A stretch of DNA of 64,000 bases from BACL27 sp947488385 (GTDB lineage: Bacteria > Actinomycetota > Acidimicrobiia > Acidimicrobiales > Ilumatobacteraceae), in the NCBI GenBank assembly GCA_964203655.1, contig CAXNMJ010000005.1, forward strand, positions 1 to 64,000, in the 5' to 3' direction. Positions 43,950 through 52,643 of the stretch are shown one piece after another. Both the position numbers and the translations under genes were made by a program. The notes beneath the pieces are model-generated. The model was not told where the DNA came from and made no database searches. It saw only the letters and a list, made by a program, of their open reading frames with translations. Position 1 is the stretch's first letter; each line of letters begins with the position of its first letter.

Positions 43950-45994
43950 ATGGAAAATGAAATAAAGACGGCAGCAGCGACGAGCAAGCATCGTGAGATT
44001 GCAGAAAAAATAGTTTCGAATCAGATTGGTGCGGCGTCACCAGCAGTTTCGCCAGACGGCAACCAAGTTGCATATGTCGTAACTCGCGTTGACTACAAAG
44101 CGAACAAGTATCGCTCGCAGGTTTGGTTGGCAAGCGCCGATGCAAAGCAAGCGCCGCGACCGTTAACTGCTGGCGAAAAACGTGACGGTAACCCGAGTTG
44201 GTCACCAGACGGCACGTGGCTTGCATTCACCTCGGGTCGCAGCGAGAAAAAAGGCGAGACAACTCTGCACGTCATGCCGATCGGTTCGAGCGGAGAAATT
44301 CGCATGATCGCGTCAATGCCTGACGGAATCGGCAGTGTGCGCTGGTCGCCAGATGCGAAAACAGATCGCATTTACATCCCGCACGCAAGATGAGCGCTAC
44401 ACGAAAGACGACGAATCGTGGATGTCGCCGCGCAAGATTGAAACTTTCTTCACGCGACTAAACGGCGAAGACTTTGTCTTTGACCGTCCGCAACACATAT
44501 ATATAGTGCCGAGCGACGGCACGGCCGCCCCGCGCAACCTGACGCCTGGCGGACACGAACATTCAAGCCCTGCATGGTTGCAAGATTCTTCAGGTCTGAT
44601 CACAAGCGGTGCGCTTCATGAAACGTGGGACGACGATCTCGCCAACGATTTGCATCTCGTGAAACTCGACGGCACGATCACGACGCTCACTGATCAAAAG
44701 GGTGTTTACTACGCGCCGAGTGTTTCGCCAGACGGTTCGCGGGTGGCGTTTATTGGTTCAGATGATCCGTTGACGTCGCCGCAAAACGACCACGTCGGCG
44801 TGCTTGAGATTAAAACGAAAAAGCGTGAGTGGGTTTCGCGCGCGCTTGATCGCACTTTCTCGCCGACGAGTGGTGCGATTGCGCCGATTTGGCGCGACGA
44901 CAAAACTTTGATCGCTTACGCCGAAGATCGCGGCACCGCACATGTTGTGCAAGTTGATGCAACTGGCAAAACTGCGCCGAAGTGGTTGACATCGGGTCGA
45001 AAAATTGTGAAAGCGTTTAACGCGGTGGCCGGCGGTGCAGGCGAACAACACAATTGCTTTTGTCGCCAGCGAAGTGAATCAACTCACTGAGTTGTTCGTG
45101 CTGACGAAATCTGGCGAGCGACGCCTCAGCGATCTGAGTGCTCCCCTTGTTGCTGCATCTGCGCCACAAACTTGGGAGTACTTCACGGTGCCGTGTGGTT
45201 CGACATATGCGGGCGGGCCAAGCGAAATTGATACGTGGATGATGAAGCCGCGCGACTTTGACCCGTCGAAAAAGTATCCGATGTTGTTGAACGTGCACGG
45301 TGGGCCGCACACGCAATATGGCGAAACATATTTCGACGAGGCGCAAATGCAAGCCGCTGCTGGTTTTGTTGTTGTGATGAGCAACCCGCGCGGTTCAAGT
45401 GGACGCGAACAGGCTTGGGGTCAGGCGATTCTTGGTCGCAAACACCCAGTTGCACCCGGCACGGGTTGGGGCGACGCCGACGTCAAAGATGTTCTCGCGG
45501 TGCTCGATGGCGCGCTGGCAAAATATCCGTTTATCGATAGCAAGCGTGTCGGCATGCTCGGCGGAAGTTACGGCGGCTACATGGCGACAATGTTGGCTGG
45601 TTGTCACGGCGACAAGTTCGCGGCGATTTGCAGTGAGCGCGCGGTGAACAACATGTTGTCTGAAGAATGGACGAGCGATATCGGCACGGTGTTTCGTGTC
45701 GAGCACGGGCCAAACCATTTAGAAGACGAGGCTGAATATGTGCGCATGTCGCCGATTCGACACGTGCGCAATATCAATGTGCCGATGTTGATCATTCACA
45801 GCGAAAATGATTTGCGTTGCCCGATTAATCAGGCTGAAGAATTGTTTATGGCGTTGCGATTGCTTAAAAAAGATGTGACGTTTTATCGTTTCCCTGGCGA
45901 GACGCATGAATTGTCGCGCTCGGGTTCACCTGTGCATCGTGTGCAACGCGCCGAGATTATTCTTGACTTCTTCACGGCAAAGCTCAACGCTTAG
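43950..45994 (+). CDS. S9-family prolyl-oligopeptidase-like peptidase, two frame changes
   Basis: ATG 43950 opens a beta-propeller part (ASPAVSPDGNQVAYVVTRV, NPSWSPDGTWLAFTSGRSE). An extra base near 44360 shifts the frame to IAFTSRTQDERYTKDDE, which carries the rest of the propeller to GRKIVKAFNAVAGG. A further +1 near 45040 leads to NTIAFVASEVNQLTELF and the alpha/beta hydrolase domain: nucleophile Ser in LGGSYGGYMATM, Asp in IHSENDLRCP and His in GETHELSRSG. Joined, it is ~680 residues, the normal length of acylaminoacyl peptidase-like enzymes that cleave short peptides. I see no signal peptide, so it is probably cytoplasmic. Confidence 0.82.
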
Positions 45995-46003
45995 GCTCGC
46001 AGT

Positions 46004-46850
46004 ATGAAAGTTACGTTGACGGGCACGGGTAGCCCGATACCAGATGCAAATCGCGCGGGGCCGTCGACGCTGGTGCAATGCGCGGGGCAAAATATTTTGA
46101 TTGATTGTGGTCGCGGTGTGGCGATGCGACTCGTTGCTGCTGGTGTGCCTGCGCCGTTTATTTCGGCGATTCTGATCACGCATCTGCACAGTGATCACAT
46201 CACCGACTTAAACGACTTGGTGACGACTCGCTGGATTCTTACGCCAGAGGCAACACCGACTGTTATTTACGGCCCACTTGGCACGCAAAAAGTAGTTGAC
46301 GGCATGATGGCGATGCTGACGCCTGATCAAAAATATCGCCACGATCACCACGCCGATTTGCGCAGTGGGCCAGGCTTGCAAGTAGTGGTGCATGAAGTTC
46401 AGCCGGGTGATGAATTCAAAATTGGCGATGCACGAGTGATTGTTGGACGAACCGATCACCGACCAGTGACACCAACGATCGGCTTTCGTATCGAAGCCGA
46501 AGGAAAGTCAGTTGTGCTTGCAGGCGACACGGTGCCATGCAGCGAACTCGACGACTTATGTCGTGGCGCGGATATTTATGTGCAGACGGTTTTGCGTCCA
46601 GATTTAATTGAACTTGTTAAAGCAGTTTGTGCCGGCACTCGCCTCGCGCTCAAATGACATTTTGGATTATCACTCGAATGTTGAAGACGCGGCGAAAACT
46701 GCGGCGCGCGCTGGCGTAAAGACTTTGATGTTGACGCACTATGTGCCAGCGATGCAGCCTGGCCAAGAAGCTGATTGGCTCGCGCTCGCGACGCCTCACT
46801 TCAGCGGAAATATCGTTCTCGGCCCCGACCTCACCAGCGCCGAAGCCTAA
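46004..46850 (+). CDS. RNase Z-like MBL-fold hydrolase, frameshifted near 46647
   Basis: From ATG 46004 it reads MKVTLTGTGSPIPDANRAGPSTLV, metal motif LITHLHSDHITDL, and VLAGDTVPCSELDDLCRGADIYV. A stop at 46657 is followed in the +1 frame by SNDILDYHSNVEDAAKTAARAGVKTLMLTHYVPAM, the next metal-binding His region, to TAA at 46848-46850. One extra base near 46647 explains the break; the joined protein has ~281 residues. Proteins of this kind include tRNase Z and arylsulfatase- or lactonase-like enzymes; lack of the exosite arm favours the latter, but this is tentative. Confidence 0.75.
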
Positions 46851-46858
46851 ATCCTCCG

Positions 46859-47759
46859 TCAGTTTGCTGGCAGTTCGGCGGTTGATTGCATTGTTAAGCG
46901 CACGCCGATGATCGCGATGACGAGACCGACGACGGCGAGTACACCAAGACGTTCGTCAAACAAAATCGCACCTTCGATTGTGCTCAGCGCCGGCGTAAGA
47001 AAGAACAGACTGCTGACTTTGGCCGCAGTGTGACGCGCAAGCAAAGTCATCATCAACAAAACAGCGCCAAGCGAGAGAACAACTACCGCCCACAACATCG
47101 AAAACACTGTGTAGCGAGTCATACTGAACTGCCACTGCTCGCTGAACCCTGAGGCGACCGCAAGCACAACACCTGAGGCGAGATATTGCGTCGCGGTGCC
47201 GCGCAACAATGGCATTTCTTTGCCGAGTGCGCGTTGCACAAGCGTGCCGATGGTTAATCCAAAAATAGAAATCATCATTGCGATCATCGCGGTCTTGGTC
47301 ACACCACCATTTGCATCTTGGAGTTTTTCGATCACAACGGCCAAGACTCCGACTAAGCCGAGGCAGACTCCGTAAATTTGCTTGCGAGTGAGTTGCTCAC
47401 GCAAGAACACTCGTGCTGCGACCGAAGTTGCCACGGGATGAAGCCCCGCGATCAGCGCGCTAAGCCCCGAAGGAAGCCCGTTGTCGATTGCGACAAAGAC
47501 GCCACCGAGATAAATGGCGTGCATAAAGACGCCGACAATCGAAGCAGCTGACCAATCGCTGCGCGTCATGCGCGGCGCGCGCATCGCAGTTGCGATCAGC
47601 CAAAGCAAACCTGCGGCGATAAACATTCGAACACCTAAAAATGTGAGCGGGCCCTGCATCTTTCGTCGCATAACGCGCCACCACAAAACCCGTACTCCAG
47701 AGCGCGACAAAAATTGCTGGAGCAACTCGCGCGAGCGATTGTTGCTGGTTATTCGACAA
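46859..47759 (-). CDS. EamA/DMT-family transporter, frameshifted near 47650
   Basis: ATG 47759 starts MSNNQQQSLARVAPAIFVALWSTGFVVARYATKDAG, the first EamA helix. One extra base in the GGGCCC run near 47650 shifts the frame to PLTFLGVRMFIAAGLLWLIATAMRA, which then runs to the stop at 46859. Joined, the protein has ~300 residues with ten helices in two EamA repeats (first and second repeat helices around LGGVFVAIDNGLPSGLSALI and VSSLFFLTPALSTIEGAILF). It is probably a metabolite exporter. It begins 4 bases after the marR stop, so it should be cotranscribed with the regulator. Confidence 0.8.
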
Positions 47760-47762
47760 GAC

Positions 47763-48228
47763 TCAGATCTTAGTTTTTTGATCGATCTGTTGACCGATTT
47801 TTGCAAACCCAGTGCCGAATGCGGCGATTTCAGCTGGCGACAAAAGGTTGATCATGTGGCGGCGAACACTTGCGACGTGATGAGGGGCCACTTTTTTGAT
47901 CAGGGTTAATCCTTTTTTAGTTATTTGCGCATATGCCGCCCGACGATCTTTTTGATCGCCAACTCGTGAGACATACTTTGCTTTCAAAACACCTTCCATT
48001 CGACGCGTCAGACCACTGCGCGACAGACCTAAAGTTTCGGCGAGGTCACACATCTTCATTTTGTGTCCGGGCGCCTCAGAGAGCATTGCCAGCAGTTGAT
48101 AGTCGCCGCCGTCAAGACCAAATGGCTCAAGGTCTTTAGTGATGATGTCGATCAAATCTGCCGAACGTCTCGATAAAGCCGCGCCATGCACGCATTTCGG
48201 CGTCTGTCAGCCACTTTGCCTTTGCCAT
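47763..48228 (-). CDS. MarR-family transcriptional regulator, frameshifted near 48165
   Basis: ATG 48228 gives MAKAKWLTDAEMRAWRGFIET. An extra base near 48165 then shifts to SADLIDIITKDLEPFGLDGGDYQLLAMLSEAPGHKMKMCDLAETLGLSRSGLTRRMEGVLK, the winged helix-turn-helix, and the wing YVSRVGDQKDRRAAYAQITKKG, to the stop at 47763. Joined, ~154 residues, normal for MarR. It is divergent from doxX across a spacer with two TAGTTG-N6-CAACTA sites, so it very likely represses itself, the EamA gene and doxX. The ligand is unknown; oxidants or phenolic compounds are common for the family. Confidence 0.87.
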
Positions 48229-48254
48229 GCTTCGATGTTATCGCGAAAACCAGA

Positions 48255-48272
48255 TAGTTGCGCGCGCAACTA
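48255..48272. promoter_or_regulatory. MarR operator site 1 (core of a 24-base perfect palindrome)
   Basis: TAGTTG-CGCGCG-CAACTA is the core of a perfect 24-base palindrome at 48252-48275. It lies in the divergent marR/doxX spacer. A -35-like TTGCGC (48258-48263) for doxX and a -10-like TAGATA for marR (minus strand, 48270-48275) fall within or at its edge, so bound repressor would block both promoters. Confidence 0.8.
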
Positions 48273-48283
48273 TCTACGTGTTA

Positions 48284-48301
48284 TAGTTGTGCTCGCAACT
48301 A
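48284..48301. promoter_or_regulatory. MarR operator site 2
   Basis: TAGTTG-TGCTCG-CAACTA has the same six-base arms and spacing as site 1, centred 29 bases away. It overlaps a -10-like TATAGT (48282-48287) for doxX and a -35-like TTGCGA for marR on the minus strand. Two identical half-site pairs strongly suggest cooperative binding of two MarR dimers. Confidence 0.75.
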
Positions 48302-48320
48302 GTTCTCAGTCAGAGAACTA
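48300..48320. promoter_or_regulatory. Third inverted repeat in the doxX leader
   Basis: TAGTTCTC-AGTCA-GAGAACTA is a perfect 8+8 inverted repeat directly next to operator 2, upstream of the doxX ribosome binding site (AAGGAA near 48331). Its outer TAGTT/AACTA ends resemble the operators but are 3 bases further apart. It may be a weaker operator or an mRNA hairpin in the 5' leader. Confidence 0.4.
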
Positions 48321-48345
48321 CCAACAAAAGAAGGAAACAGAAATT

Positions 48346-48768
48346 ATGAATACAGTGTTACTTATCGGGCGAATTCTGTTCGCCATTATGTTCGTATCAG
48401 GTGGTTTAAACCACCTAACAAAAGCCGAGGCAATGGCTGGTTACGCAGGTTTCAAGAAAGTGCCAGCGCCAAAGCTTGCGAATTTGGTGTCAGGTGTTCT
48501 TCTGATTGCCGGCGGGTTGTCGGTCATCCTCGGTGTTTACGCTGACTTGGGCGCACTTGTGCTCGCAGTCTTGTTGGTTTTGATGGCTCTCAAGATGCAC
48601 GACTTCTGGGCTCAAACTGATGCACAGGCAAAGCAGAATGAAACCATCGCATTCTTCAAGAACATTTCGATGGCCGGCGGCGCGCTGATCATGTTTGCAA
48701 TCGCAGCAACCGAAGGTTCTGACTACGGCTGGACACTCACAGACAGCCTGTGGCAACTCGCTAAATAA
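48346..48768 (+). CDS. DoxX family membrane protein
   Basis: A 140-residue protein from ATG 48346, behind AAGAAGGAAA; a longer open frame upstream runs through the operators and is not used. Four hydrophobic helices follow the DoxX pattern: LLIGRILFAIMFVSGGLNHLTKAEAMAGYAGFKKVPAP, then LVSGVLLIAGGLSVILGVYADLGALVLAVLLVLMALKMHDFW. In mycobacteria a DoxX protein joins SodA and SseA in a membrane oxidoreductase complex against oxidative stress; a redox role under MarR control is plausible here. Confidence 0.87.
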   Translation: MNTVLLIGRILFAIMFVSGGLNHLTKAEAMAGYAGFKKVPAPKLANLVSGVLLIAGGLSVILGVYADLGALVLAVLLVLMALKMHDFWAQTDAQAKQNETIAFFKNISMAGGALIMFAIAATEGSDYGWTLTDSLWQLAK

Positions 48769-48784
48769 TTCAGTTTTCACATTC

Positions 48785-48819
48785 AGTGGGCGGCACCTTC
48801 GGGTGTCGCCCACTTTTTG
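48785..48819. terminator. Rho-independent terminator after doxX
   Basis: AGTGGGCG, a short imperfect part, a CTTCGG tetraloop context and CGCCCACT form a GC-rich stem followed by TTTTT on the plus strand. It ends the doxX transcript just before the convergent DUF2889 gene ends at 48826. On the minus strand the A/T tract is poorer, so it mainly serves doxX. Confidence 0.85.
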
Positions 48820-48825
48820 TATCTG

Positions 48826-49488
48826 TTAGCTGCGGCCGGCGAGCCAATCGGTTTCGTCGCGGCCGAGATCGCGAAGGCGCCGAACAACCGGCAGCGGCAT
48901 TTCAATTTCTTCGCCAGCGCGAACCTTGGCAATCATCGCGCCGTTTTCATCCCAAATGTGACAAGTGTTGATCGTCGAAGCAAATTGTTTCACGCGTTGC
49001 TCTTGCAAATCTTGCGCCGACTGCGCCGAATCTTCACTCGCCATCGCAGTGCCAACACGCATCGACCAGCCAGTTTGAATCGCCACTGGCGCCATCGCCG
49101 CGAGCAACGCGCCGATGTGCGTGCAGCCACGCGAACTGCCGAAAAGTTCGCGCACCTTGGCGTTGAAACCGCGCGCAATCGACATACCTTCAAGTTTTTT
49201 GTAGTGGTCGGTGATGTTCGTGCAACTTAGGTGCGGGTGGTTTTTGAACTCGACACTCGCCTTTTCGATCAAAAATGTCGGGTAGACAATCTGCAACTCA
49301 ACAATCATGTGATGCATCCAAATCGGATCAGGATCATTCTCGATATAAAGACCCGCGGGCTTCTCATCGACTATCGCCCCGCGCAACAAAAACCGCTCAT
49401 CTGACATGCGAAACGCCTGCACCTGATACTGGCGCGTATGAATCAATGGATATTTAGCGTCAACTGGAAACAAATTGTTTGAGAACAT
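48826..49488 (-). CDS. DUF2889 domain protein
   Basis: A 220-residue protein matching DUF2889: QVQAFRMSDERFLLRGAIVDEKPAGLYI, PDPIWMHHMIVELQIVYPTFLIEKASVEF, GFNAKVRELFGSSRGCTHIGALLAAMAPVAIQTGW. The conserved Arg/Cys/His stretch SSRGCTHIGAL suggests an active or metal site, but the function of this family is not known to me. It is divergent from the heliorhodopsin gene, with about 70 bases between starts. Confidence 0.72.
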   Translation of the reverse strand: MFSNNLFPVDAKYPLIHTRQYQVQAFRMSDERFLLRGAIVDEKPAGLYIENDPDPIWMHHMIVELQIVYPTFLIEKASVEFKNHPHLSCTNITDHYKKLEGMSIARGFNAKVRELFGSSRGCTHIGALLAAMAPVAIQTGWSMRVGTAMASEDSAQSAQDLQEQRVKQFASTINTCHIWDENGAMIAKVRAGEEIEMPLPVVRRLRDLGRDETDWLAGRS

Positions 49489-49559
49489 GAATCCACGCTA
49501 ACCGCGAATGTAATAAAGTGAAGGCGTTCGGCATATCCGCCGACAAATTGGAGACTCAA

Positions 49560-50330
49560 GTGAACACAACAATCGACACCGAAATCAGCAAACTAAAGCG
49601 CCTGAATCTGATCGCAGGTGCTCTACATTTTGTATCGCTAGTCGCAGTTCTGTTGTTGGCCAATGACGCCAAGTTGCCCGTCGATGCCATTTATCTCACT
49701 GAAGCACCAGGTACTGGCAACTTCACAGATCCAATCAACTTGTTTAATTTGAAAATCGGATACATGGTCGCGGCGTTCTTGGCTCTCTCGGCCTTTTTTC
49801 ACTTTCTTATTATCTCGCCAGCAATGTTTGGCAAATACACAGCCGGCCTGAAAAACCACATCAACGTTTTTAGATGGGTCGAATACTCAATGTCGTCGAC
49901 AATCATGATCATCGTGATTTTGCAACTCAACGGCACCTCTAATTACATCGCTCTGCTCGGTATTTCTGCCGTCAACGTGAGCATGATCTTGTTCGGCTGG
50001 TTGCAAGAAAAATACACGACACCCGGTGACGGTGACTTGCTGCCGTTTTGGTTTGGATGCATCGCAGGCATCGTGCCATGGATCGCAAGTTTGCTGAACG
50101 TTCTCTCGCCAAAAGGACCAGCCGAGGCGACCACACCAGGCTTCGTCTACGGAATCGTAATTTCGCTGTTTATCTTGTTCAACTGTTTTGCAATCGTGCA
50201 ATACAAGCAATACAAAGCACAGGGCAAATGGGCGAACTACATATATGGCGAGCGCCGTTACATAATTCTTAGTCTCGTGGCGAAAACAATTCTCGCCTGG
50301 CAGGTTTTCTCAGGCTCACTCGCCTCCTAA
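49560..50330 (+). CDS. Heliorhodopsin
   Basis: The 256-residue protein has seven membrane helices and clear heliorhodopsin features: counterion E108 in FRWVEYSMSSTIMI (helix 3), retinal Schiff-base lysine K242 in YIILSLVAKTILAWQVF (helix 7), and H23 and H81, matching the conserved pair near the retinal. Heliorhodopsins bind retinal with the N-terminus inside the cell and have slow photocycles; their role is unsettled. I chose GTG 49560 because GGAG lies 6 bases upstream and it aligns residue numbers with the known protein 48C12; GTG 49518 would add 14 residues. A carotenoid oxygenase for retinal is not in the window. Confidence 0.93.
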   Translation: MNTTIDTEISKLKRLNLIAGALHFVSLVAVLLLANDAKLPVDAIYLTEAPGTGNFTDPINLFNLKIGYMVAAFLALSAFFHFLIISPAMFGKYTAGLKNHINVFRWVEYSMSSTIMIIVILQLNGTSNYIALLGISAVNVSMILFGWLQEKYTTPGDGDLLPFWFGCIAGIVPWIASLLNVLSPKGPAEATTPGFVYGIVISLFILFNCFAIVQYKQYKAQGKWANYIYGERRYIILSLVAKTILAWQVFSGSLAS

Positions 50331-50341
50331 TCCGCGCCTAA

Positions 50342-50908
50342 ATGGAAATGCCGGCGACCAACTCTGATCGAAGCAAGCACTTTGCGGCGATCGAAAAGAA
50401 GCACGGCGAAAAAGCCACAGTTTGGCTGAAACGTCTCAAAGACTTAAAAACCGACAAATATCAAGAGCAAATCTCTTTCTTGCGTGAGAACCATGGTTTC
50501 AGCCAAGCGCACGCAAACGCATTGGTGATGTACCACCGTGGGTCAAAATCTTCGAACAAATTCGGCACACCCGAAAACTATTTCAAAAGTATTGACCCAC
50601 AAGTTGCAAAAACAATTAAAAAGATTTTTGCTGCAGTCACAGCAAAACACAAAAATCTTGAACTCGTAATGGCCTGGAATCAACCGATGTTGCGCTTTGG
50701 AGCCGGCTATATCGTCGGGGTTTCGGTTTCGAAAAATCACTTGACCCTAAACCCGTTCAGCACTACGGTGCTGAATCTCGTGACACCTAAACTCGCAAAA
50801 TATGAGGTTAAGAAACACACGTTTCTCGTGCCTCTTGACTGGAAAGTCGACATTGCGTTAATGCAGGCGATCGCCAAAGCACGCATCGTAGAGATCACCA
50901 AAAAGTAG
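50342..50908 (+). CDS. DUF4287/DUF1801 domain protein
   Basis: A 188-residue protein with two parts. Residues 10-70 match DUF4287: KHGEKATVWLKRLKDLKTDKYQEQISFLRENHGFSQAHANALVMYHRG. Residues 85-188 are of the DUF1801/DUF5655 type: LELVMAWNQPMLRFGAGYIVGVSVSKNHLTLNPF. Functions of both are unknown; some DUF1801 proteins are called iron chaperones. It starts 11 bases after the heliorhodopsin stop on the same strand, so cotranscription is likely. A functional link with light sensing is only a hypothesis. Confidence 0.75.
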   Translation: MEMPATNSDRSKHFAAIEKKHGEKATVWLKRLKDLKTDKYQEQISFLRENHGFSQAHANALVMYHRGSKSSNKFGTPENYFKSIDPQVAKTIKKIFAAVTAKHKNLELVMAWNQPMLRFGAGYIVGVSVSKNHLTLNPFSTTVLNLVTPKLAKYEVKKHTFLVPLDWKVDIALMQAIAKARIVEITKK

Positions 50909-50951
50909 CGAGCCCACAAAGTGTCTGTTTAATTCAACCTGTTACCAAAAA

Positions 50952-51134
50952 TTAGACGCGCTTGAGGTCGGTGACGACGCCACCGCTGACGCGCACCAGC
51001 TCCTTCGGTGCAATCGCGAAGTTGTCGTTCCACGTACCTGCCGCTGCCCACACGAAATCATTTACACCGTCATACTGCAACAAATCCGGGTCAATAAAAA
51101 TACGTAACTGAGTTGTGTGGCCAAACGGAGGCAC
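50952..51134 (-). pseudogene. C-terminal fragment of a YbaK/aminoacyl-tRNA deacylase gene
   Basis: The minus strand encodes GVPPFGHTTQLRIFIDPDLLQYDGVNDFVWAAAGTWNDNF to GGVVTDLKRV, about 60 residues that align at roughly 70-75% identity with the C-terminus of the complete protein at 52162-52641. In-frame upstream DNA has a stop (TAA) within four codons, so the N-terminal 100 residues are absent. It is a remnant copy separated from the intact gene by the CDF exporter gene. Confidence 0.8.
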
Positions 51135-51242
51135 GCCGTTATTGGTTTAGGCAACCCTTCGATTACCAACACACCAACTCTCTATCGATGGCGAGAATCG
51201 TTCTTACACAGAAGTGCATATTTATCAAGTACGGTCTTTTAG

Positions 51243-52148
51243 ATGTCGGGCCACCATCACCACAACACAAGCGAATCATCACATCAGATGACAGTGGTGT
51301 TGATAATCACCATAGGTGTCGTAATCATTCAATGGATTGGAGTTGCAATCACTGGGTCATTGGCGCTTGCAGCAGATGCTGGACATCAGCTAACCGACGC
51401 GCTTGGCATCACGATCGCCCTTATTGCAGCTCGAATTGCCTCTCGTCCCCCTTCTCCGACTCGGACCTTCGGATATGTACGAGCAGAGGTACTCTCAGCC
51501 GTCGTTCATGCTGCACTCATTTGCGCAATGTGTGTCGTTCTCGGATACGAAGCAATCCATCGCTGGAACAGTGCTACCAAGGTTTCCAGCACCGGTGTTA
51601 TGGGCTTCGCCCTACTTGGTTTGATTGCCAACTTTGCAGGAGTTCTTATCTTGAGGAAATCCTCGCGAAGCAATTTGAATGTTCGCACCGCATTCCTGGA
51701 TGTTGCGTCAGATGCTGCCGTTTCGGCTGTAGTCCTTGCTTCTGGCGCGATCATGGCCGTTACAGGTTGGACACGATTAGACATTGTCGCTACTTCCTTT
51801 GTCGTCATCACCATTCTGGTAAGAACCTGGGGAGTTGTAGTTGATGCAACTCGAATCCTCATGGAAGGTGTTCCCACAGGAATTTCTATTGAAGATGTCC
51901 GAAGTATCGCACTCAATATTCCTGGTGTTGTTGATCTTCATGACGTGCACGTCTGGGCAACCACCCCCGAGTCGACGCTTCTCTCAGCCCACATTGTCGT
52001 TGAGCAATCAGAACACGATTCGGGTGGAACTGGAAGGATTCTCGATGCACTGGAGTCGACATTTGAAAGCGAACTGCAGATCACACATACGACGTTCCAG
52101 ATCGAGCATCCCTTACACCAACTACACGAACACCCAAGACACGATTAG
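51243..52148 (+). CDS. Cation diffusion facilitator metal exporter
   Basis: A 301-residue CDF protein. It has a His-rich N-terminus (MSGHHHH), six helices and the metal site D45/H48/D52 in LAADAGHQLTD (helix 2) with the second pair in LDVASDAAVS (helix 5), then a cytoplasmic C-terminal domain (PGVVDLHDVHVWATTPESTLLSAHIVVEQ) that dimerises on metal binding, and a His-rich tail. It resembles CzcD/ZitB zinc exporters. Base and codon use (frequent ATC/CTC, TTC, less GCG) look unlike neighbouring genes. Together with the flanking ybaK copies this suggests horizontal entry. Confidence 0.9.
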   Translation: MSGHHHHNTSESSHQMTVVLIITIGVVIIQWIGVAITGSLALAADAGHQLTDALGITIALIAARIASRPPSPTRTFGYVRAEVLSAVVHAALICAMCVVLGYEAIHRWNSATKVSSTGVMGFALLGLIANFAGVLILRKSSRSNLNVRTAFLDVASDAAVSAVVLASGAIMAVTGWTRLDIVATSFVVITILVRTWGVVVDATRILMEGVPTGISIEDVRSIALNIPGVVDLHDVHVWATTPESTLLSAHIVVEQSEHDSGGTGRILDALESTFESELQITHTTFQIEHPLHQLHEHPRHD

Positions 52149-52161
52149 TACGCACAGGTAC

Positions 52162-52641
52162 TTAGCCACGCTTTAGGTCGGTGACCACGCCACCGGCAAC
52201 ACGCACGATGTCCGCAGGCGCTGCACCAAAGTTGTCGTTCCACGTTCCCGCAGCAGCCCACACCTCGTCGTACTGCAACAAGTCGGGGTCTACGAACACA
52301 CGCAACTGAGTACTGTGACCAAAGGGAGGCACGCCACCAATCGGGTAACCCGTTGCAGCGCGCACAGCATCAGCATCAACACGTGAACACTTCGAACCAC
52401 CTGCGGCTGCGGCAAGTTTCTTTTCGTCTAATTGATTTGACCCGCTTACCAACGCCATCACGATTTCATTATCAACACCAAAGACCAAGCTCTTCACGAT
52501 TTGACCAACTACAACGCCGATTGCCGCAGCCGCATCTGCCGCAGTTTTGGTGCCTTCAGGAAACCTGCGAGTCGTAATCTCGAGACCCGCTTCGCGAGCT
52601 GCCGCAATCACTCGCAAAGTATTTGGATGCAAATCAGACAT
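52162..52641 (-). CDS. YbaK/EbsC-family aminoacyl-tRNA deacylase
   Basis: A 159-residue protein with the YbaK fold: EITTRRFPEGTKTAADAAAAIGVVVGQIVKSLVF, VMALVSGSNQLDEKKLAAAAG, RAATGYPIGGVPPFGH and the closing VWAAAGTWNDNFGAAPADIVRVAGGVVTDLKRG. The lysine in VGQIVKSLVF is the conserved residue of editing domains. Proteins of this family hydrolyse mischarged tRNA such as Cys- or Ala-tRNA(Pro). Its start lies 2 bases after the MFS stop upstream, so the two are probably cotranscribed. Confidence 0.88.
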   Translation of the reverse strand: MSDLHPNTLRVIAAAREAGLEITTRRFPEGTKTAADAAAAIGVVVGQIVKSLVFGVDNEIVMALVSGSNQLDEKKLAAAAGGSKCSRVDADAVRAATGYPIGGVPPFGHSTQLRVFVDPDLLQYDEVWAAAGTWNDNFGAAPADIVRVAGGVVTDLKRG

Positions 52642-52643
52642 AT

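Noticed and set aside
48139..48345. Upstream extension of the doxX reading frame (another ~69 codons)
   Set aside because: It runs through marR coding sequence and both operators; a good ribosome binding site and the family N-terminus place the start at 48346.
51113..51844. 243-codon frame overlapping the CDF gene on the same strand
   Set aside because: Its residues (many Cys, Arg, Ser) are those of a shifted reading of the CDF gene; the CDF frame shows all family motifs.
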